A stretch of 64,000 nt of DNA from Atherix ibis (taxonomy: Eukaryota > Arthropoda > Insecta > Diptera > Athericidae), in contig OY282610.1 of NCBI GenBank assembly GCA_958298945.1, positions 50,103,667 to 50,167,666 of the forward strand, written 5' to 3'. Numbering within the stretch: the stretch's first letter is position 1; the number at the start of each line of letters is the position of its first letter. Below are positions 47,851-61,901 of the stretch, in pieces. The position numbers and the translations under genes were made by a program. The notes beneath the pieces are model-generated. The model had not been told where the DNA came from. It searched no databases and saw nothing but the letters and a program-made list of their open reading frames with translations.

Positions 47851-49470
47851 TTAAAACGCCTGGAAAAAATTTTCCTGTAAGGACTTTTTTAGTCCGATCA
47901 GGATAATAAGAATAATTATTAGTTTCACATATGTATGCGCATTAACATCATTAAACAAATTTTCGAAAAAATTTCCTTTTTCATAGAAAAATAGAAATTT
48001 AAAAAAAAATTTAATGATCTTTTGGCAAATTTTTCTCAAAACTCCCACCGAAATTTATCGTGACATGTCATTTTCCTTCCAATCATTATATTAAGAGTCA
48101 TAGAAGGTTTGCCTGAAAGTGTGCAATGACACCACAAAATAAATTCTAAAAAACCTTAATTTTTATACAAAAAAAACGAATTTTAATAAAGAAAACAATT
48201 AATTTTATGAATTTTTTCTCAAAATCACCATCAAAAATTTATCCAGAAAGGATATTCTCATTCCAATCGAGAAAATATGTATTGGAGAAGCTTTGCCTGA
48301 AAGTACGCAATGACACCATAAAAACAATTCTAAAAACCTTAATTTGTATACAAAAAAAAACGAATTTTAGGAAAGAAAACTATAAATTTTATGAATTTTT
48401 TCTCCAAATCACCAACAAAAATTTATCCAGAAAGGATATTCTCATTCCAATCGAGAAAATATGCATTGGAGAAGCTTTGCCTAAAAGTACGCAATGACAC
48501 CATAAAAACCGTTCTAAAAACCTTAATTTTTATACAAAAAAAACGAATTTTAATAAAGAAAACAATTAATTTTATGAATTTTTTCTCAAAATCACCAACA
48601 AAAATTTATCCAGAAAGGATATTCTCATTCCGATCGAGAAAATATGCATTGGAGAAGCTTTGCCTAAAAGTACGCAATGACACCATAAAAACCGTTCTAA
48701 AAACCTTAATTTTTATACAAAAAAAAACGAATTTTAAGAAAGAAAACCATAAATTTTATGAATTTTTTCTCAAAATCACCAACAAAAATTTATCCAGAAA
48801 TGATATTCTCATTCCAATCGAAAAAATATGCATTGGAAAAGCTTTGCCTGAAAGTACGCAATGACACCATAAAAACAATTCTAAAAACCTTAATTTTATA
48901 CAAAAAAAATGAATTTTAAGAAAGAAAACCATAAATTTTATGAATTTTTTCTCAAAACCACCAACAAAAATTTATCCAGAAAGAATTTTCTCATTCCAAT
49001 GAGAATAATATGAATTGGAGAAGCTTTGCCTGAAAGTGCACAATCATACCCCAAACAAACATCTCCAAAAAACCACCATTTTCATAGAGAAAAACAAATT
49101 TTAAGAGAAAGTGGACTCAGTGTAATAATTGTTGCCTCCTATTTTTTGAGAAAACTGGGTGCCTGGTGTAAAAATTGGATTTTCGTGAATATTGTCACAA
49201 ATTTTCGAATTTTTGTGTTTTTTTGCATATCTTTAGGTGGTCAATTTATTTTGCTTTCAGTAAATAAAAAATTTAATTTTAGGCAATTTTTTTTTAATAG
49301 TGCTCACAAAAATTTATTCTGAAAGGATATTCCTTTTTCGATCAGGATAATATGGATCTAGAAGGCTATGTTAAATTGTGTGTAATGAAACCATGAAACA
49401 AATTGCCATTTTTATCCAAAAAAGCAAACTTTATTTTTAAAAAAATACAGCGAACTTTAGGTATTTTTTT
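47851..49470 (+). repeat. HOR unit 30 (1,620 bp, n=4)
   Basis: Monomers near 48207, 48391, 48574 and 48758. Private changes are TTCTCCAAATC and CCGATCGAG. One T is missing in TTAATTTTATACAAAA near 48895. D2 has TTAAATTGTGTGTAATG. Confidence 0.92.
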
Positions 49471-51090
49471 TTAAAACGCCTGGAAAAAATTTTCCTGTAA
49501 GGACTTTTTTAGTCCGATCAGGATAATAAGAATAATTATTAGTTTCACATATGTATGCGCATTAACATCATTAAACAAATTTTCGAAAAAATTTCCTTTT
49601 TCATAGAAAAATAGAAATTTAAAAAAAAATTTAATGATCTTTTGGCAAATTTTTCTCAAAACTCCCACCGAAATTTATCGTGACATGTCATTTTCCTTCC
49701 AATCATTATATTAAGAGTCATAGAAGGTTTACCTAAAAGTGTGCAATGACACCACAAAATAAATTCTAAAAAACCTTAATTTTTATACAAAAAAAACGAA
49801 TTTTAATAAAGAAAACAATTAATTTTATGAATTTTTTCTCAAAATCACCAACAAAAATTTATCCAGAAAGGATATTCTCATTCCAATCGAGAAAATATGT
49901 ATTGGAGAAGCTTTGCCTGAAAGTACGCAATGACACCATAAAAATAATTCTAAAAACCTTAATTTGTATACAAAAAAAAACGAATTTTAAGAAAGAAAAC
50001 TATAAATTTTATGAATTTTTTCTCAAAATCACCAACAAAAATTTATCCAGAAAGGATATTCTCATTCCAATCGAGAAAATATGTATTGGAGAAGCTTTGC
50101 CTAAAAGTACGCAATGACACCATAAAAACCGTTCTAAAAACCTTAATTTTTATACAAAAAAAACGAATTTTAATAAAGAAAACAATTAATTTTATGAATT
50201 TTTTCTCAAAATCACCAACAAAAATTTATCCAGAAAGGATATTCTCATTCCAATCGAGAAAATATGCATTGGAAAAGCTTTGCCTAAAAGTACGCAATGA
50301 CACCATAAAAACCGTTCTAAAAACCTTAATTTTTATACAAAAAAAACGAATTTTAAGAAAGAAAACCATAAATTTCATGAATTTTTTCTCAAAATCACCA
50401 ACAAAAATTTATCCAGAAATGATATTCTCATTCCAATCGAGAAAATATGCATTGGAGAAGCTTTGCCTGAAAGTACGCAATGACACCATAAAAACAATTC
50501 TAAAAACCTTAATTTTTATACAAAAAAAATGAATTTTAAGAAAGAAAACCATAAATTTTATGAATTTTTTCTCAAAACCACCAACAAAAATTTATCCAGA
50601 AAGAATTTTCTCATTCCAATGAGAATAACATGAATTGGAGAAGCTTTGCCTGAAAGTGCACAATCATACCCCAAACAAACATCTCCAAAAAACCACCATT
50701 TTCATAGAGAAAAACAAATTTTAAGAGAAAGTGGACTCAGTGTAATAATTGTTGCCTCCTATTTTTTGAGAAAACTGGGTGCCTGGTGTAAAAATTGGAT
50801 TTTCGTGAATATTGTCACAAATTTTCGAATTTTTGTGGTTTTTTGCATATCTTTAGGTGGTCAATTTATTTTGCTTTCAGTAAATAAAAAATTTAATTTT
50901 AGGCAATTTTTTTTTAATAGTGCTCACAAAAATTTATTCTGAAAGGATATTCCTTTTTCGATCAGGATAATATGGATCTAGAAGGCTATGTTAAAGTGTA
51001 TGTAATGAAACCATGAAACAAATTGCCATTTTTATCCAAAAAAGCAAACTTTATTTTTAAAAAAATACAGCGAACTTTAGGTATTTTTTT
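49471..51090 (+). repeat. HOR unit 31 (1,620 bp, n=4)
   Basis: Monomers near 49827, 50011, 50194 and 50377. D4 has AGGTTTACCTAAAAG. The GTTTACC change is shared with unit 32. J has GAATAACATG. Confidence 0.92.
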
Positions 51091-52528
51091 TTTAAACGCC
51101 TGGAAAAAATTTTCCTGTAAGGACTTTTTTAGTCCGATCAGGATAATAAGAATAATTATTAGTTTCACATATGTATGCGCATTAACATCATTAAACAAAT
51201 TTTCGAAAAAATTTCCTTTTTCATAGAAAAATAGAAATTTAAAAAAAAATTTAATGATCTTTTGGCAAATTTTTCTCAAAACTCCCACCGAAATTTATCG
51301 TGACATGTCATTTTCCTTCCAATCATTATATTAAGAGCCATAGAAGGTTTACCTGAAAGTGTGCAATGACACCACAAAATAAATTCTAAAAAACCTTAAT
51401 TTTTATACAAAAAAAACGAATTTTAATAAAGAAAACAATTAATTTTATGAATTTTTTCTCAAAATCACCAACAAAAATTTATCCAGAAAGGATATTCTCA
51501 TTCCAATCGAGAAAATATGTATTGGAGAAGCTTTGCCTGAAAGCACGCAATGACACCATAAAAACAATTCTAAAAACCTTAATTTGTATACAAAAAAAAA
51601 ACGAATTTTAAGAAAGAAAACTATAAATTTTATGAATTTTTTCTCAAAATCACCAACAAAAATTTATCCAGAAAGGATATTCTCATTCCAATCGAGAAAA
51701 TATGCATTGGAGAAGCTTTGCCTAAAAGTACGCAATGACACCATAAAAACCGTTCCAAAAAACTTAATTTTTATACAAAAAAAACGAATTTTAATAAAGA
51801 AAACAATTAATTTTATGAATTTTTTCTCAAAATCACCAACAAAAATTTATCTAGAAAGGATATTCTCATTCCAATCGAGAAAATATGCATTGGAGAAGCT
51901 TTGCCTGAAAGTACGCAATGACACCATAAAAACAATTCTAAAAACCTTAATTTTTATACAAAAAAAATGAATTTTAAGAAAGAAAACCATAAATTTTATG
52001 AATTTTTTCTCAAAACCACCAACAAAAATTTATCCAGAAAGAATTTTCTCATTCCAATGAGAATAATATGAATTGGAGAAGCTTTGCCTGAAAGTGCACA
52101 ATCATACTTCAAACAAACATCTCCAAAAAACCACCATTTTCATAGAGAAAAACAAATTTTAAGAGAAAGTGGACTCAGTGTAATAATTGTTGCCTCCTAT
52201 TTTTTGAGAAAACTGGGTGCCTGGTGTAAAAATTGGATTTTCGTGAATATTGTCACAAATTTTCGAATTTTTGTGGTTTTTTGCATATCTTTAGGTGGTC
52301 AATTTATTTTGCTTTCAGTAAATAAAAAATTTAATTTTATGCAATTTTTTTTTAATAGTGCTCACAAAAATTTATTCTGAAAGGATATTCCTTTTTCGAT
52401 CAGGATAATATGGATCTAGAAGGCTATGTTAAAGTGTATGTAATGAAACCATGAAACAAATTGCCATTTTTATCCAAAAAAGCAAACTTTATTTTTAAAA
52501 AAATACAGCGAACTTTAGGTATTTTTTT
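51091..52528 (+). repeat. HOR unit 32 (1,438 bp, n=3)
   Basis: Begins with TTTAAACGCC (T for A at the landmark). Monomers near 51447, 51632 and 51816. The second has CCGTTCCAAAAAACTTAA. D1 ends TTTTATGCAATTT, and J has ATCATACTTC. Confidence 0.91.
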
Positions 52529-54152
52529 TTAAAACGCCTGGAAAAAATTTTCCTGTAAGGACTTTTTTAGTCCGATCAGGATAATAAGAATAATTATTAG
52601 TTTCACATATGTATGCGCAATAACATCATTAAACAAATTTTCGAAAAAATTTCCTTTTTCATAGAAAAATAGAAATTAAAAAAAAAATTTAATGATCTTT
52701 TGGCAAATTTTTCTCAAAACTCCCACCGAAATTTATCGTGACATGTCATTTTCCTTCCAATCATTATATTAAGAGTCATAGAAGGTTTGCCTGAAAGTGT
52801 GCAATGACACCACAAAATAAATTCTAAAAAACCTTAATTTTTATACAAAAAAAAAACGAATTTTAATAAAGAAAACAATTAATTTTAAGAATTTTTTCTC
52901 AAAATCACCAACAAAAATTTATCCAGAAAGGATATTCTCAATCCAATCGAGAAAATATGTATTGGAGAAGCTTTCCCTGAAAGTACGCAATGACACCATA
53001 AAAACAATTCTAAAAACCTTAATTTGTATACAAAAAAAAACGAATTTTAAGAAAGAAAACTATAAATTTTATGAATTTTTTCTCAAAATCACCAACAAAA
53101 ATTTATCCAGAAAGGATATTCTCATTCCAATCGAGAAAATATGTATTGGAGAAGCTTTGCCTGAAAGTACGCAATGACACCATAAAAACAATTCTAAAAC
53201 CCTTAATTTGTATACAAAAAAAAAACGAATTTTAGGAAAGAAAACTATAAATTTTATGAATTTTTTCTCAAAATCACCAACAAAAATTTATCCAGAAAGG
53301 ATATTCTCATTCCAATCGAGAAAATATGCATTGGAGAAGCTTTGCCTAAAAGTACGCAATGACACCATAAAAACAATTCTAAAAACCTTAATTTTTATAC
53401 AAAAAAAACGAATTTTAAGAAAGAAAACCATAAATTTTATGAATTTTTTCTCAAAATCACCAACGAAAATTTATCCAGAAATGATATTCTCATTCCAATC
53501 GAGAAAATATGCATTGGAGAAGCTTTGCCTGAAAGTACGCAATGACACCATAAAAACAATTCTAAAAACCTTAATTTTTATACAAAAAAAATGAATTTTA
53601 AGAAAGAAAACCATAAATTTTATGAATTTTTTCTCAAAACCACCAACAAAAATTTATCCAGAAAGAATTTTCTCATTCCAATGAGAATAATATGAATTGG
53701 AGAAGCTTTGCCTGAAAGTGCACAATCATACCCCAAACAAACATCTCCAAAAAACCACCATTTTCATAGAGAAAAACAAATTTTAAGAGAAAGTGGACTC
53801 AGTGTAATAATTGTTGCCTCCTATTTTTTGAGAAAACTGGGTGCCTGGTGTAAAAATTGGATTTTCGTGAATATTGTCACAAATTTTCGAATTTTTGTGG
53901 TTTTTTGCATATCTTTAGGTGGTCAATTTATTTTGCTTTCAGTAAATAAAAAATTTAATTTTAGGCAATTTTTTTTTAATAGTGCTCACAAAAATTTATT
54001 CTGAAAGGATATTCCTTTTTCGATCAGGATAATATGGATCTAGAAGGCTATGTTAAAGTGTATGTAATGAAACCATGAAACAAATTGCCATTTTTATCCA
54101 AAAAAGCAAACTTTATTTTTAAAAAAATACAGCGAACTTTAGGTATTTTTTT
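52529..54152 (+). repeat. HOR unit 33 (1,624 bp, n=4), type a of two-unit repeat
   Basis: First monomer has TTTTAAGAATTTTTT (ATG changed to AAG), CTCAATCCAATCG and CTTTCCCTGAAAG. Later monomers have CTAAAACCCTTAATTTG and CCAACGAAAATTTATCC. The same combination recurs in unit 35. Confidence 0.92.
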
Positions 54153-55772
54153 TTAAAACGCCTGGAAAAAATTTTCCTGTAAGGACTTTTTTAGTCCGAT
54201 CAGGATAATAAGAATAATTATTAGTTTCACATATGTATGCGCATTAACATCATTAAACAAATTTTCGAAAAAATTTCCTTTTTCATAGAAAAATAGAAAT
54301 TTAAAAAAAAATTTAATGATCTTTTGGCAAATTTTTCTCAAAACTCCCACCGAAATTTATCGTGACATGTCATTTTCCTTCCAATCATTATATTAAGAGT
54401 CATAGAAGGTTTGCCTGAAAGTGTGCAATGACACCACAAAATAAATTCTAAAAAACCTTAATTTTTATACAAAAAAAAACGAATTTTAATAAAGAAAACA
54501 ATTAATTTTAAGAATTTTTTCTCAAAATTACCAACAAAAATTTATCCAGAAAGGATATTCTCAATCCAATCGAGAAAATATGTATTGGAGAAGCTTTCCC
54601 TGAAAGTACGCAGTGACACCATAAAAACAATTCTAAAAACCTTAATTTGTATACAAAAAAAAACGAATTTTAAGAAAGAAAACTATAAATTTTATAAATT
54701 TTTTCTCAAAATCACCAACAAAAATTTATCCAGAAAGGATATTCTCATTCCAATCGAGAAAATATGTATTGGAGAAGCTTTGCCTGAAAGTACGCAATGA
54801 CACCATAAAAACAATTCTAAAAACCTTAATTTGTATACAAAAAAAACGAATTTTAAGGAAGAAAACTATAAATTTTATGAATTTTTTCTCAAAATCACCA
54901 ACAAAAATTTATCCAGAAAGGATATTCTCATTCCAATCGAGAAAATATGCTTTGGAGAAGCTTTGCCTAAAAGTACGCAATGACACCATAAAAACAATTC
55001 TAAAAACCTTAATTTGTATACAAAAAAAAACGAATTTTAGGAAAGAAAACTATAAATTTTATGAATTTTTTCTCAAAATCACCAACAAAAATTTATCCAG
55101 AAAGGATATTCTCATTCCAATCGAGAAAATATGCATTGGAGAAGCATTGCCTGAAAGTACGCAATGACACCATAAAAACAATTCTAAAAACCTTAATTTT
55201 TATACAAAAAAAATGAATTTTAAGAAAGAAAACCATAAATTTTATGAATTTTGTCTCAAAACCACCAACAAAAATTTATCCAGAAAGAATTTTCTCATTC
55301 CAATGAGAATAATATGAATTGAAGAAGCTTTGCCTGAAAGTGCACAATCATACCCCAAACAAACATCTCCAAAAAACCACCATTTTCATAGAGAAAAACA
55401 AATTTTAAGAGAAAGTGGACTCAGTGTAATAATTGTTGCCTCCTATTTTTTGAGAAAACTGGGTGCCTGGTGTAAAAATTGGATTTTCGTGAATATTGTC
55501 ACAAATTTTCGAATTTTTGTGGTTTTTTGCATATCTTTAGGTGGTCAATTTATTTTGCTTTCAGTAAATAAAAAATTTAATTTTAGGCAATTTTTTTTTA
55601 ATAGTGCTCACAAAAATTTATTCTGAAAGGATATTCCTTTTTATCAGGATAATATAGATCTAGAAGGCTATGTTAAAGTGTATGTAATGAAACCATGAAA
55701 CAAATTGCCATTTTTATCCAAAAAAGCAAACTTTATTTTTAAAAAAATACAGCGAACTTTAGGTATTTTTTT
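54153..55772 (+). repeat. HOR unit 34 (1,620 bp, n=4), type b of two-unit repeat
   Basis: Shares the AAG, CAATCC and CCCTG first-monomer changes with unit 33. It differs by TTTTAAGGAAGAAAAC, ATATGCTTTGGAG, GAAGCATTGCC and GAATTGAAGAAGC, which recur in unit 36. D2 has lost CG (CCTTTTTATCAGG) and gained an AGATCT. Confidence 0.92.
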
Positions 55773-57395
55773 TTAAAACGCCTGGAAAAAATTTTCCTGT
55801 AAGGACTTTTTTAGTCCGATCAGGATAATAAGAATAATTATTAGTTTCACATATGTATGCGCATTAACATCATTAAACAAATTTTCGAAAAAATTTCCTT
55901 TTTCATAGAAAAATAGAAATTTAAAAAAAAATTTAATGATCTTTTGGCAAATTTTTCTCAAAACTCCCACCGAAATTTATCGTGACATGTCATTTTCCTT
56001 CCAATCATTATATTAAGAGTCATAGAAGGTTTGCCTGAAAGTGTGCAATGACACCACAAAATAAATTCTAAAAAACCTTAATTTTTATACAAAAAAAAAC
56101 GAATTTTAATAAAGAAAACAATTAATTTTAAGAATTTTTTCTCAAAATCACCAACAAAAATTTTTCCAGAAAGGATATTCTCAATCCAATCGAGAAAATA
56201 TGTATTGGAGAAGCTTTCCCTGAAAGTACGCAATGACACCATAAAAACAATTCTAAAAACCTTAATTTGTATACAAAAAAAAACGAATTTTAAGAAAGAA
56301 AACTATAAATTTTATGAATTTTTTCTCAAAATCACCAACAAAAATTTATCCAGAAAGGATATTCTCATTCCAATCGAGAAAATATGTATTGGAGAAGCTT
56401 TGCCTGAAAGTACGCAATGACACCATAAAAACAATTCTAAAACCCTTAATTTGTATACAAAAAAAAAACGAATTTTAGAAAAGAAAACTATAAATTTTAT
56501 GAATTTTTTCTCAAAATCACCAACAAAAATTTATCCAGAAAGGATATTCTCATTCCAATCGAGAAAATATGCATTGGAGAAGCTTTGCCTAAAAGTACGC
56601 AATGACACCATAAAAACAATTCTAAAAACCTTAATTTTTATACAAAAAAAACGAATTTTAAGAAAGAAAACCATAAATTTTATGAATTTTGTCTCAAAAT
56701 CACCAACGAAAATTTATCCAGAAATGATATTCTCATTCCAATCGAGAAAATATGCATTGGAGAAGCTTTGCCTGAAAGTACGCAATGACACCATAAAAAC
56801 AATTCTAAAAACCTTAATTTTTATACAAAAAAAATGAATTTTAAGAAAGAAAACCATAAATTTTATGAATTTTTTCTCAAAACCACCAACAAAAATTTAT
56901 CCAGAAAGAATTTTCTCATTCCAATGAGAATAATATGAATTGGAGAAGCTTTGCCTGAAAGTGCACAATCATACCCCAAACAAACATCTCCAAAAAACCA
57001 CCATTTTCATAGAGAAAAACAAATTTTAAGAGAAAGTGGACTCAGTGTAATAATTGTTGCCTCCTATTTTTTGAGAAAACTGGGTGCCTGGTGTAAAAAT
57101 TGGATTTTCGTGAATATTGTCACAAATTTTCGAATTTTTGTGGTTTTTTGCATATCTTTAGGTGGTCAATTTATTTTGCTTTCAGTAAATAAAAAATTTA
57201 ATTTTAGGCAATTTTTTTTTAATAGTGCTCACAAAAATTTATTCTGAAAGGATATTCCTTTTTCGATCAGGATAATATGGATCTAGAAGGCTATGTTAAA
57301 GTGTATGTAATGAAACCATGAAACAAATTGCCATTTTTATCCAAAAAAGCAAACTTTATTTTTAAAAAAATACAGCGAACTTTAGGTATTTTTTT
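55773..57395 (+). repeat. HOR unit 35 (1,623 bp, n=4), type a
   Basis: Repeats the unit 33 variant set at an offset of 3,244 bp. Private changes are AAATTTTTCCAG in the first monomer and TTTTAGAAAAGAAAAC. Confidence 0.92.
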
Positions 57396-59018
57396 TTAAA
57401 ACGCCTGGAAAAAATTTTCCTGTAAGGACTTTTTTAGTCCGATCAGGATAATAAGAATAATTATTAGTTTCACATATGTATGCGCATTAACATCATTAAT
57501 CAAATTTTCGAAAAAATTTCCTTTTTCATAGAAAAATAGAAATTTAAAAAAAAATTTAATGATCTTTTGGCAAATTTTTCTCAAAACTCCCACCGAAATT
57601 TATCGTGACATGTCATTTTCCTTCCAATCATTATATTAAGAGTCATAGAAGGTTTGCCTGAAAGTGTGCAATGACACCACAAAATAAATTCTAAAAAACC
57701 TTAATTTTTATACAAAAAAAAACGAATTTTAATAAAGAAAACAATTAATTTTAAGAATTTTTTCTCAAAATCACCAACAAAAATTTATCCAGAAAGGATA
57801 TTCTCAATCCAATCGAGAAAATATGTATTGGAGAAGCTTTCCCTGAAAGTACGCAATGACACCATAAAAACAATTCTAAAAACCTTAATTTGTATACAAA
57901 AAAAAAACGAATTTTAAGAAAGAAAACTATAAATTTTATGAATTTTTTCTCAAAATCACCAACAAAAATTTATCTAGAAAGGATATTCTCATTCCAATCG
58001 AGAAAATATGTATTGGAGAAGCTTTGCCTGAAAGTACGCAATGACACCATAAAAACAATTCTAAAAACCTTAATTTGTATACAAAAAAAAACGAATTTTA
58101 AGGAAGAAAACTATAAATTTTATGAATTTTTTCTCAAAATCACCAACAAAAATTTATCCAGAAAGGATATTCTCATTCCAATCGAGAAAATATGCTTTGG
58201 AGAAGCTTTGCCTAAAAGTACGCAATGACACCATAAAAACAATTCTAAAAACCTTAATTTGTATACAAAAAAAAACGAATTTTAGGAAAGAAAACTATAA
58301 ATTTTATGAATTTTTTCTCAAAATCACCAACAAAAATTTATCCAGAAAGGATATTCTCATTCCAATCGAGAAAATATGCATTGGAGAAGCATTGCCTGAA
58401 AGTACGCAATGACACCATAAAAACAATTCTAAAAACCTTAATTTTTATACAAAAAAAATGAATTTTAAGAAAGAAAACCATAAATTTTATGAATTTTTTC
58501 TCAAAACCACCAACAAAAATTTATCCAGAAAGAATTTTCTCATTCCAATGAGAATAATATGAATTGAAGAAGCTTTGCCTGAAAGTGCACAATCATACCC
58601 CAAACAAACATCTCCAAAAAACCACCATTTTCATAGAGAAAAACAAATTTTAAGAGAAAGTGGACTCAGTGTAATAATTGTTGCCTCCTATTTTTTGAGA
58701 AAACTGGGTGCCTGGTGAAAAATTGGATTTTCGTGAATATTGTCACAAATTTTCGAATTTTTGTGGTTTTTTGCATATCTTTAGGTGGTCAATTTATTTT
58801 GCTTTCAGTAAATAAAAAATTTAATTTTAGGCAATTTTTTTTTAATAGTGCTCACAAAAATTTATTCTGAAAGGATATTCCTTTTTCGATCAGGATAATA
58901 TGGATCTAGAAGGTTATGTTAAATTGTATGTAATGAAACCATGAAACAAATTGCCATTTTTATCCAAAAAAGCAAACTTTATTTTTAAAAAAATACAGCG
59001 AACTTTAGGTATTTTTTT
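57396..59018 (+). repeat. HOR unit 36 (1,623 bp, n=4), type b
   Basis: Repeats the unit 34 variant set at an offset of 3,243 bp. D1 has lost one T (CTGGTGAAAAATTGG) and D2 has AAGGTTATGTTAAATTG. Confidence 0.92.
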
Positions 59019-60463
59019 TTAAAACGCCTGGAAAAAATTTTCCTGTAAGGACTTTTTTAGTCCGATCAGGATAATAAGAATAATTATTAGTTTCACATAT
59101 GTATGCGCATTAACATCATTAAACAAATTTTCGAAAAAATTTCCTTTTTCATAGAAAAATAGAAATTTAAAAAAAAATTTAATGATCTTTTGGCAAATTT
59201 TTCTCAAAACTCCCACCGAAATTTATCGTGACATGTCATTTTCCTTCCAATCATTATATTATACGTAAGAGTCATAGAAGGTTTGCCTGAAAGTGTGCAA
59301 TGACACCACAAAATAAATTCTAAAAAACCTTAATTTTTATACAAAAAAAACGAATTTTAATAAAGAAAACAATTAATTTTAAGAATTTTTTCTCAAAATC
59401 ACCAACAAAAATTTATCCAGAAAGGATATTCTCATTCCAATCGAGAAAATATGTATTGGAGAAGCTTTGCCTGAAAGTACGCAATGACACCATAAAAACA
59501 ATTCTAAAAACCTTAATTTGTATACAAAAAAAAACGAATTTTAAGAAAGAAAACTATAAATTTTATGAATTTTTTCTCAAAATCACCAACAAAAATTTAT
59601 CCAGAAAGGATATTCTCATTCCAATCGAGAAAATATGCATTGGAGAAGCTTTGCCTAAAAGTACGCAATGACACCATAAAAACAATTCTAAAAACCTTAA
59701 TTTGTATACAAAAAAAAAACGAATTTTAGGAAAGAAAACTATAAATTTTATGCATTTTTTCTCAAAATTACCAACAAAAATTTATCCAGAAAGGATATTC
59801 TCATTCCAATCGAGAAAATATGCATTGGAGAAGCTTTGCCTGAAAGTACGCAATGACACCATAAAAACAATTCTAAAAACCTTAATTTTTATACAAAAAA
59901 AATGAATTTTAAGAAAGAAAACCATAAATTTTATGAATTTTTTCTCAAAACCACCAACAAAAATTTATCCAGAAAGAATTTTCTCATTCCAATGAGAATA
60001 ATATGAATTGAAGAAGCTTTGCCTGAAAGTGCACAATCATACCCCAAACAAACATCTCCAAAAAACCACCATTTTCATAGAGAAAAACAAATTTTAAGAG
60101 AAAGTGGACTCAGTGTAATAATTGTTGCCTCCTATTTTTTGAGAAAACTGGGTGCCTGGTGTAAAAATTGGATTTTCGTGAATATTGTCACAAATTTTCG
60201 AATTTTTGTGGTTTTTTGCATATCTTTAGGTGGTCAATTTATTTTGCTTTCAGTAAATAAAAAATTTAATTTTAGGCAATTTTTTTTTAATAGTGCTCAC
60301 AAAAATTTATTCTGAAAGGATATTCCTTTTTCGATCAGGATAATATGGATCTAGAAGGCTATGTTAAATTGTATGTAATGAAACCATGAAACAAATTGCC
60401 ATTTTTATCCAAAAAAGCAAACTTTATTTTTAAAAAAATACAGCGAATTTTAGGTATTTTTTT
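59019..60463 (+). repeat. HOR unit 37 (1,445 bp, n=3)
   Basis: D4 carries a 6-bp insertion, ATTATATTATACGTAAGAG, near 59260, the only copy with it. It keeps the AAG first monomer but not CTTTCCCTG, and has GAATTGAAGAAGC in J like units 34 and 36. Confidence 0.92.
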
Positions 60464-61901
60464 TTAAAACGCCTGGAAAAAATTTTCCTGTAAGGACTTT
60501 TTTAGTCCGATCAGGATAATAAGAATAATTATTAGTTTCACATATGTATGCGCATTAACATCATTAAACAAATTTTCGAAAAAATTTCCTTTTTCATAGA
60601 AAAATAGAAATTTAAAAAAAAATTTAATGATCTTTTGGCAAATTTTTCTCAAAACTCCCACCGAAATTTATCGTGACATGTCATTTTCCTTCCAATCATT
60701 ATATTAAGAGTCATAGAAGGTTTGCCTGAAAGTGTGCAATGACACCACAAAATAAATTCTAAAAAACCTTAATTTTTATACAAAAAAAACGAATTTTAAT
60801 AAAGAAAACAATTAATTTTAAGAATTTTTTCTCAAAATCACCAACAAAAATTTATCCAGAAAGGATATTCTCATTCCAATCGAGAAAATATGTATTGGAG
60901 AAGCTTTGCCTGAAAGTACGCAATGACACCATAAAAACAATTCTAAAAACCTTAATTTGTATACAAAAAAAACGAATTTTAAGAAAGAAAACTATAAATT
61001 TTATGAATTTTTTCTCAAAATCACCAACAAAAATTTATCCAGAAAGGATATTCTCATTCCAATCGAGAAAATATGCATTGGAGAAGCTTTGCCTAAAAGT
61101 ACGCAATGACACCATAAAAACCGTTCTAAAAACCTTAATTTTTATACAAAAAAAAAACGAATTTTAGGAAAGAAAACTATAAATTTTATGAATTTTTTCT
61201 CAAAATCACCAACAAAAATTTATCCAGAAAGGATATTCTCATTCCAATCGAGAAAATATGCATTGGAGAAGCTTTGCCTGAAAGTACGCAATGACACCAT
61301 AAAAACAATTCTAAAAACCTTAATTTTTATACAAAAAAAATGAATTTTAAGAAAGAAAACCATAAATTTTATGAATTTTTTCTCAAAACCACCAACAAAA
61401 ATTTATCCAGAAAGAATTTTCTCATTCCAATGAGAATAATATGAATTGGAGAAGCTTTGCCTGAAAGTGCACAATCATACCCCAAACAAACATCTCCAAA
61501 AAACCACCATTTTCATAGAGAAAAACAAATTTTAAGAGAAAGTGGACTCAGTGTAATAATTGTTGCCTCCTATTTTTGGAGAAAACTGGGTGCCTGGTGT
61601 AAAAATTGGATTTTCGTGAATATTGTCACAAATTTTCGAATTTTTGTGGTTTTTTGCATATCTTTAGGTGGTCAATTTATTTTGCTTTCAGTAAATAAAA
61701 AATTTAATTTTAGGCAATTTTTTTTTAATAGTGCTCACAAAAATTTATTCTGAAAGGATATTCCTTTTTCGATCAGGATAATATGGATCTAGAAGGCTAT
61801 GTTAAAGCGTATGTAATGAAACCATGAAACAAATTGCCATTTTTATCCAAAAAAGCAAACTTTATTTTTAAAAAAATACAGCGAACTTTAGGTATTTTTT
61901 T
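60464..61901 (+). repeat. HOR unit 38 (1,438 bp, n=3)
   Basis: Last unit with the AAG first-monomer change. Monomers near 60823, 61007 and 61190. D1 has CTATTTTTGGAG. D2 has TTAAAGCGTATG, as in unit 29. Confidence 0.91.

Larger units (their letters stand above)
52529..59018 (+). repeat. Two-unit (about 3.24 kb) second-order repeat, two copies
   Basis: Units 33 and 35 share one set of private variants and units 34 and 36 another, so the pattern is a-b-a-b with copies at 52529-55772 and 55773-59018. This is a higher order above the HOR unit. Confidence 0.85.
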
